From assembly GCA_020698575.1 (NCBI GenBank), contig CM036244.1, forward strand, positions 26,437,534-26,501,533: DNA of 64,000 bases. Direction: 5' to 3'. Position numbers and translations under genes: made by a program. Positions within the stretch are counted from its first letter, which is position 1. Every line of letters starts with the position of its first letter. Shown in pieces: positions 59,867-64,000 of the stretch. Source of the DNA: Bostrychus sinensis. Taxonomy: Eukaryota > Chordata > Actinopteri > Gobiiformes > Eleotridae. The notes beneath the pieces are model-generated. The model saw only the letters and a program-made list of their open reading frames with translations. It did no database searches and was not told where the DNA came from.

Positions 59867-60235
59867 ACCAATGCCTCCTGCCTCTAAAGGACTCCTTCAG
59901 ACATCAGAGTTACCAAATATTTTGTTTTTTGTAAATTATATGTGTATAGAACTAGAACATAAATGTCAAGAAGACTAAAATGAAAAGCAGCAAAATTTTA
60001 AGAGTTCAGACCAAGGCATTTGTTATGGTACAACAGCACAATCTGATTGAACAATGTTCATTTGGGTTCAGTGGTTGTCGTTAGTCACTAGCCAAGATGT
60101 AGTTTTTGGTGAAGTTTTGATTTCACTGTAACGTACTGTTTGTGCATATGTATTTTTGTCACAGGCCTGTTTAGAGTAGGTCAGTTTTTAAACCTACAGA
60201 CAACACTGCTGAAATTGTGTAAATAAATTGTGACT
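59867..60235 (+). other. ints2: ints2 3' UTR with poly(A) signal
   Basis: Ordinary AU-rich sequence follows the stop. A canonical AATAAA lies at 60222-60227 (within GTAAATAAATTG), about 360 bp after the stop. Cleavage is expected some 10-30 bp later. Confidence 0.65.
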
Positions 60236-62910
60236 TTAAATTTTGAAGAGAATGGTAGTATAATTTGTTACTAGAAAAAATAAGTAATAACTAAAACACA
60301 TTGCCTTAAATTGTAGAGCTTTTGTGTTTTATTTGTTTGTAGTAAAACAATGACATTCAAGTGTCATTAATACTTGACTGTGTGTGTTTTGTACTTTTTC
60401 CACTATATATATATCCGCAATATTTGTTGTCCAACTGCTGTTGGCAGTGGAGTGCCCATGTCTCCCTCTTGACAGGTAGCTTAAGCTTATTTAATCAAGA
60501 AATATTCAAATACACATTACCATAACGTTGTGTAGTGTGTATTCTACATAGATAAAAATTTGTTTTCTATCAAGTGAATTTGTTTTACATTGCATCCCAT
60601 CATATGTTTTACTTTTCTTACCCACGCTAGAGACTTTAATATAATCCCAATGTGGTAAAGCTTGTTATCAGATGGCTGAGGGCCCATAATAATACTTAAC
60701 TTAATAAACTACTTTAAGAAATAAAAAGATGGTATACACCTTTGTGATGATTCTGTGATGCAGATGAAAGCCACTAGCTAGTTGTGTTAGCCGCTGCCTG
60801 ATACATACCTATTTCATAGAATCAGTATTAAATATGTAAATTACTAATTCATAGTTACAATAACTGTTTAATTCTGTTTAAAGTGGGAATTTCACAGTAA
60901 CTCACCAGAGGGCACCCTTGCCACACAGAACATCATGTATACTATACGTTCATAAAGCTTTTAGGATGACCTAAGAAAAACATAACAAACCAGCAATAAA
61001 GTAGTAAAGTATTATTTTTCTAACTTCACTTCTGTCCAAAAGACCTTTGATTATTAGTTATTAATAATTTATATATATATATTTTTCTTGTTGGCCAAAT
61101 TGCAGCTTGTTATTTTACTTAAACTAAATTGACCTAAAACCCTTAAATACATTTGACAAAAGAAATGGAAAATGAGACTGAGGCAGCTTGATAGGTGTAG
61201 AGTACAGCATCAGTCTCTGGATAATAGATACACCTCCTCCACACATATTTTTCACAAGTCTGCAGCAGTTTGTTGTGCTGTTGTAGTTTCTCAGTGCTGT
61301 GAGATATGCCTGGAGCAAGTGTGGGTGAAATCACACAGCACATTTGTTTCTACTGTTGTTGCTGCAGACCTAACACCTATCACCTCAATTACAAAGTACC
61401 ACCAGTGAAGGAAGAATGCTAGTGTTACTCAATATGGATGCTGCTTAGTGCAGGAGGAAGTAGGCTACTCAATTTCTTTAATAAGGCTAAGTAAAAGTAC
61501 AGATCAAAAATGCACTGTAGTATCACAAAAAATACTAGTAAGATTTTTCAAGTACTCTGTTTATATGTACTCTCAGTTTTAATGGTAAAAAAATTTGGTT
61601 CAGCAATTTCTTAATGTATTATGAATGATTGTGCTAATGAAGGTAAAGAGCCAGTGCAATAGAGGGTACACCCAATAAAAATAGTAAAAAGTATAGATAT
61701 TTGCTCTGAAATGTTGTAACTAAAAAAGATAAGAATTTCTTTGATCATTTTAGTTTTAATTTTGTTGCAAGTGTGCAGAAGTGCTGTGGACCTTGACATC
61801 AAATCCATTCTTGTCTTTTGGTGACCCCATGTCCTCCAGATTGTCAGAAGAGGAGAGAACAGTGCTTTTACTTAGAAATCTGCTCTGGAATGCTCAAGGG
61901 AAACTCTTAAATGGTGTTCTTTCTTTATGCACTTAGCGAGCTACACACCTCAGCCAACTTTCTCTCAGTCTCTTCAGAGGTCTTTTGGCTTCTGTTTACT
62001 TGCTCGTAACAAAAGGCGTGCTTCTAAGAGGCAGCAGAAAATCCCTCTTCAGTTTGTTACAAGAGTCATTGAAGGGAGTGGTGCATACTCTTATTGTTGG
62101 CCTGTATAGCTCTTTGACAGAAAGGCACTTCAGGTATAATGCAGTAATACAGCCGCATGCTGCTCCAACTATTGCAGACATGTCTACAAGGGCAATGTCG
62201 TTTCTCTAGTGCTCGCGAAAGAATTGACTTCTCAGACTTGCGCTTTGAATTCCTTCAGTGTTTACAATGTTCCACATGTCTTTGTACTGTTAGGCCACAG
62301 GTCTTATTTCTTTGTCAGCATGTTTGCTTGGCTACATTATACTGTCCCTTTGTATTGCTATACATAAAAGACAGCTCCTCTATTATTGTAGCCAGAATAT
62401 TTATATCATATATTCAATACCATGATAGCGTAGTTCATCAATGTCAATAATGAATACCAGAAGGAATTTTACCCTGCTTTAGATGACCTTGCACTCTGCT
62501 AATTTCCTGTGTGGTGTAGTATATGCTCTGCATACTCTACAATAGATAATAATTAGCTACACTGGTTTGTTAGTCTAAGGTAACTGTGTAGTTTACATTT
62601 TGAGCAGAGGAAAATATTATTATTTGGACTATTATGTGGATCTTAAGCATTCTCTATCATTGCAAGATATAACCAAAGATCCTAACTCCAGCCACAAGAG
62701 GTCAGGGAAAGAAACAAATAATTTATTTTTATGAGTAAAAGGGTTTTTTCAAGTACTATTTTACAATAGATACTAGTAGTAGTACAAGTTTTTGCATGAA
62801 GACATTAAAGTCATGCATTTGCAATTATAGATTCAATTATAGATTATTTCTCCACATTGAAATATTGTGCAAAGTTCTACAATTTATTGCATTACAACAA
62901 ATGTAATTTC
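60236..62910. other. Intergenic region downstream of ints2
   Basis: No gene is supported. I see a diverged AAGTAAAAGTACAGAT-type fish repeat fragment near 61488-61560, a TATATA run near 61070, and copy 6 of the dispersed family at about 62625-62765. The rest is AT-rich and featureless. The human neighbour of INTS2 on this side, BRIP1, was not recognised. Confidence 0.6.
62625..62765 (+). repeat. Dispersed repeat copy 6
   Basis: Contains TCTATCATTGCAAGATATAA, then CCAAAGATCCTAACTCCAGC, CACAAGAGGTCAGGGAAAG and AAACAAATAATTTATTTTT, in the same order as copies 2 and 5. The tRNA-like module seen in copies 1 and 3 is not evident here, so the copy is truncated. Confidence 0.5.
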
Positions 62911-63822
62911 TCATTTCATGTCAGAGTCCTCCTTAGACAGGAAGTAGCTGTAGATGTTGTGAAGCCATCTGCTGAAGTGACAGAAGCTACAGCCCTCGGT
63001 GGAGCTGGGAGGTGGATGCTCTGAGCTCTGAACACCAACATCAACTGTAGACACAGGAGAGGCTGCAGGGCACTCTACAGTGCTTCAGTAGGAGGCTCAG
63101 GACTTGGTGTCTGAGGTTCACCAGTGTCAGGCAGGTCAGAGGTCAAAACCACAGGGAGGTCAGAGGTCAAAACCTCCAGGAGGGCAGTGTCTTCAGTCTT
63201 TTCCTCAGTGAGATTGTCACTGAGGTCCTCAGTGAGTTCTTCAGTGAGTGGCAGAGTAGAAGTAGTCTCCAGGTCTGCGTTTGGCTCTGGACACACATAA
63301 GTGTCAGCTTGTGGCTCGTACAGTTGACAGATTTCCTCTGCTGTGGCGCTGCTGATGGTTCTGAGCAGATCAGTGGAGAAACAGCTCAGTCTTGTCTCCA
63401 GACTGTCTCCAGGAAACATCTGGGAGACACTCTGCACTATTTAGTCCCGAATAGAGCGAGAGAAGTGGACGTGCTGGAGCATTATGGGCAATTTTAGAAA
63501 CCCGGTCCAGGACAGACTGAGTCAGGCCAACAGCTGGATCACGTCCCAAACCTGAGACAATAAAGAATGACACGATCAGCCCATTTACAGAATAAAAGTC
63601 TGAATGGACTAGTATAAAAATGTCAATTGGAGCTTTGGCTTTTACCAAATTCAGAACAGGTTTTGCCACGTCCTTATCCCTGTCCTGTATATCAAATTCC
63701 CAGAGTCTATATGGAGAAATAAATACATGGCTTTTCTTGTACTTTTTAACATCAAAACAGTGTTAAACAGTGTGTAACCTCAGGTGACAGGAGGTTCTCC
63801 TGCTGAAGTTTCAGGAGCTCAC
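62911..63822 (-). pseudogene. Unrecognised frame-broken gene or gene fragment
   Basis: I do not recognise the product. On the minus strand a small exon (63822 to 63778, ELLKLQQENLLSPE, bounded by AG and GT) may precede an exon opening after AG at 63553-63552 with LGRDPAVGLTQSVLDRVSKI and HNAPARPLLSLYSGLNS. Near 63437 the sensible frame switches to QMFPGDSLETRLSCFSTDLL and TAEEICQLYEPQADTYV, then a Thr/Glu/Leu-rich tract with LTEELTEDLSDNLTEEKTED and a duplicated TSDLP. It ends in TAG at 63077-63075. A further frame from about 63080 gives ECPAASPVSTVDVGVQSSEH, FCHFSRWLHNIYSYFLSKED and a TGA at 62913-62911. Two frame changes in 0.4 kb suggest a decayed copy, unseen splicing or assembly indels. 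It could belong to a fish-specific multicopy family. Function unknown. Confidence 0.45.
63131..63176 (+). repeat. 24-bp tandem duplication containing two DR1-type motifs
   Basis: AGGTCAGAGGTCAAAACC occurs twice, 24 bp apart. Each copy holds a perfect direct repeat of AGGTCA spaced by one base (63133-63145 and 63157-63169), the consensus for RXR heterodimers, PPAR and HNF4. It lies inside the minus-strand ORF, where it encodes the repeated TSDLP. A regulatory role is therefore only a possibility. Confidence 0.6.
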
Positions 63823-64000
63823 TGCAATCTAACGAACACAAATGTGTATATTAAATAAAGACATTGAGGAGAAATATAAAAAAGTCATTACATTGGTCTT
63901 ATAAGACGGCAGATGCCAGCAGGTTCCCAAGGTTCCCAAACCGGGATGCGAAACAACACCTCACAAAATATAACTGAAAATGAACATTTTATATTTTCTT

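Overview
The window is animal genomic DNA, most likely from a percomorph teleost fish. It has long AT-rich introns with GT...AG borders, and many dispersed repeats that look like common fish SINE, LINE-tail and short inverted-repeat elements. Two complete or nearly complete vertebrate genes lie head to tail on the + strand. The species cannot be named from sequence alone.

Layout. 1-4154 is the end of a large med13 intron (exon 1 lies outside the window). 4155-47988 holds 29 coding exons of med13, the Mediator kinase-module subunit 13. Introns 2 and 3 alone fill about 24 kb and carry most of the repeats, while exons 5-30 are packed into 31.8-48.0 kb. 47989 to about 48760 is the med13 3' UTR. 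After roughly 1.3 kb of spacer comes ints2 (Integrator subunit 2): a noncoding first exon ends at 50122, and 24 coding exons run from 50662 to 59866. 60.2-62.9 kb is gene-poor spacer. 62.9-63.8 kb holds an unrecognised, frame-broken gene or pseudogene on the - strand.

Every splice junction I assigned is GT...AG and every exon phase joins correctly. The ints2 model is exactly 1212 codons including the stop. The med13 exons add up to a multiple of three only if one base of a four-T run at 41667-41670 is discounted. That T shifts the frame inside a highly conserved cysteine-rich stretch and is the most important thing to check. MED13 followed by INTS2 in the same direction is also the human arrangement on chromosome 17q23, which supports MED13 rather than the paralogue MED13L.

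Both genes act in RNA polymerase II control. MED13 tethers the CDK8/cyclin C/MED12 module to core Mediator. INTS2 is part of the Integrator backbone used for snRNA 3'-end formation and promoter-proximal attenuation. I found no CRISPR array, operon, prophage or other prokaryotic-type system, and no convincing new biological system. The items of interest are the frame disruption, several inverted-repeat elements (one with an internal TATA box and splice donor, one built on a 51-bp tandem repeat), a six-copy repeat family, a possible miR-208/499 site in the med13 3' UTR, and the broken minus-strand gene with two perfect DR1-type motifs.
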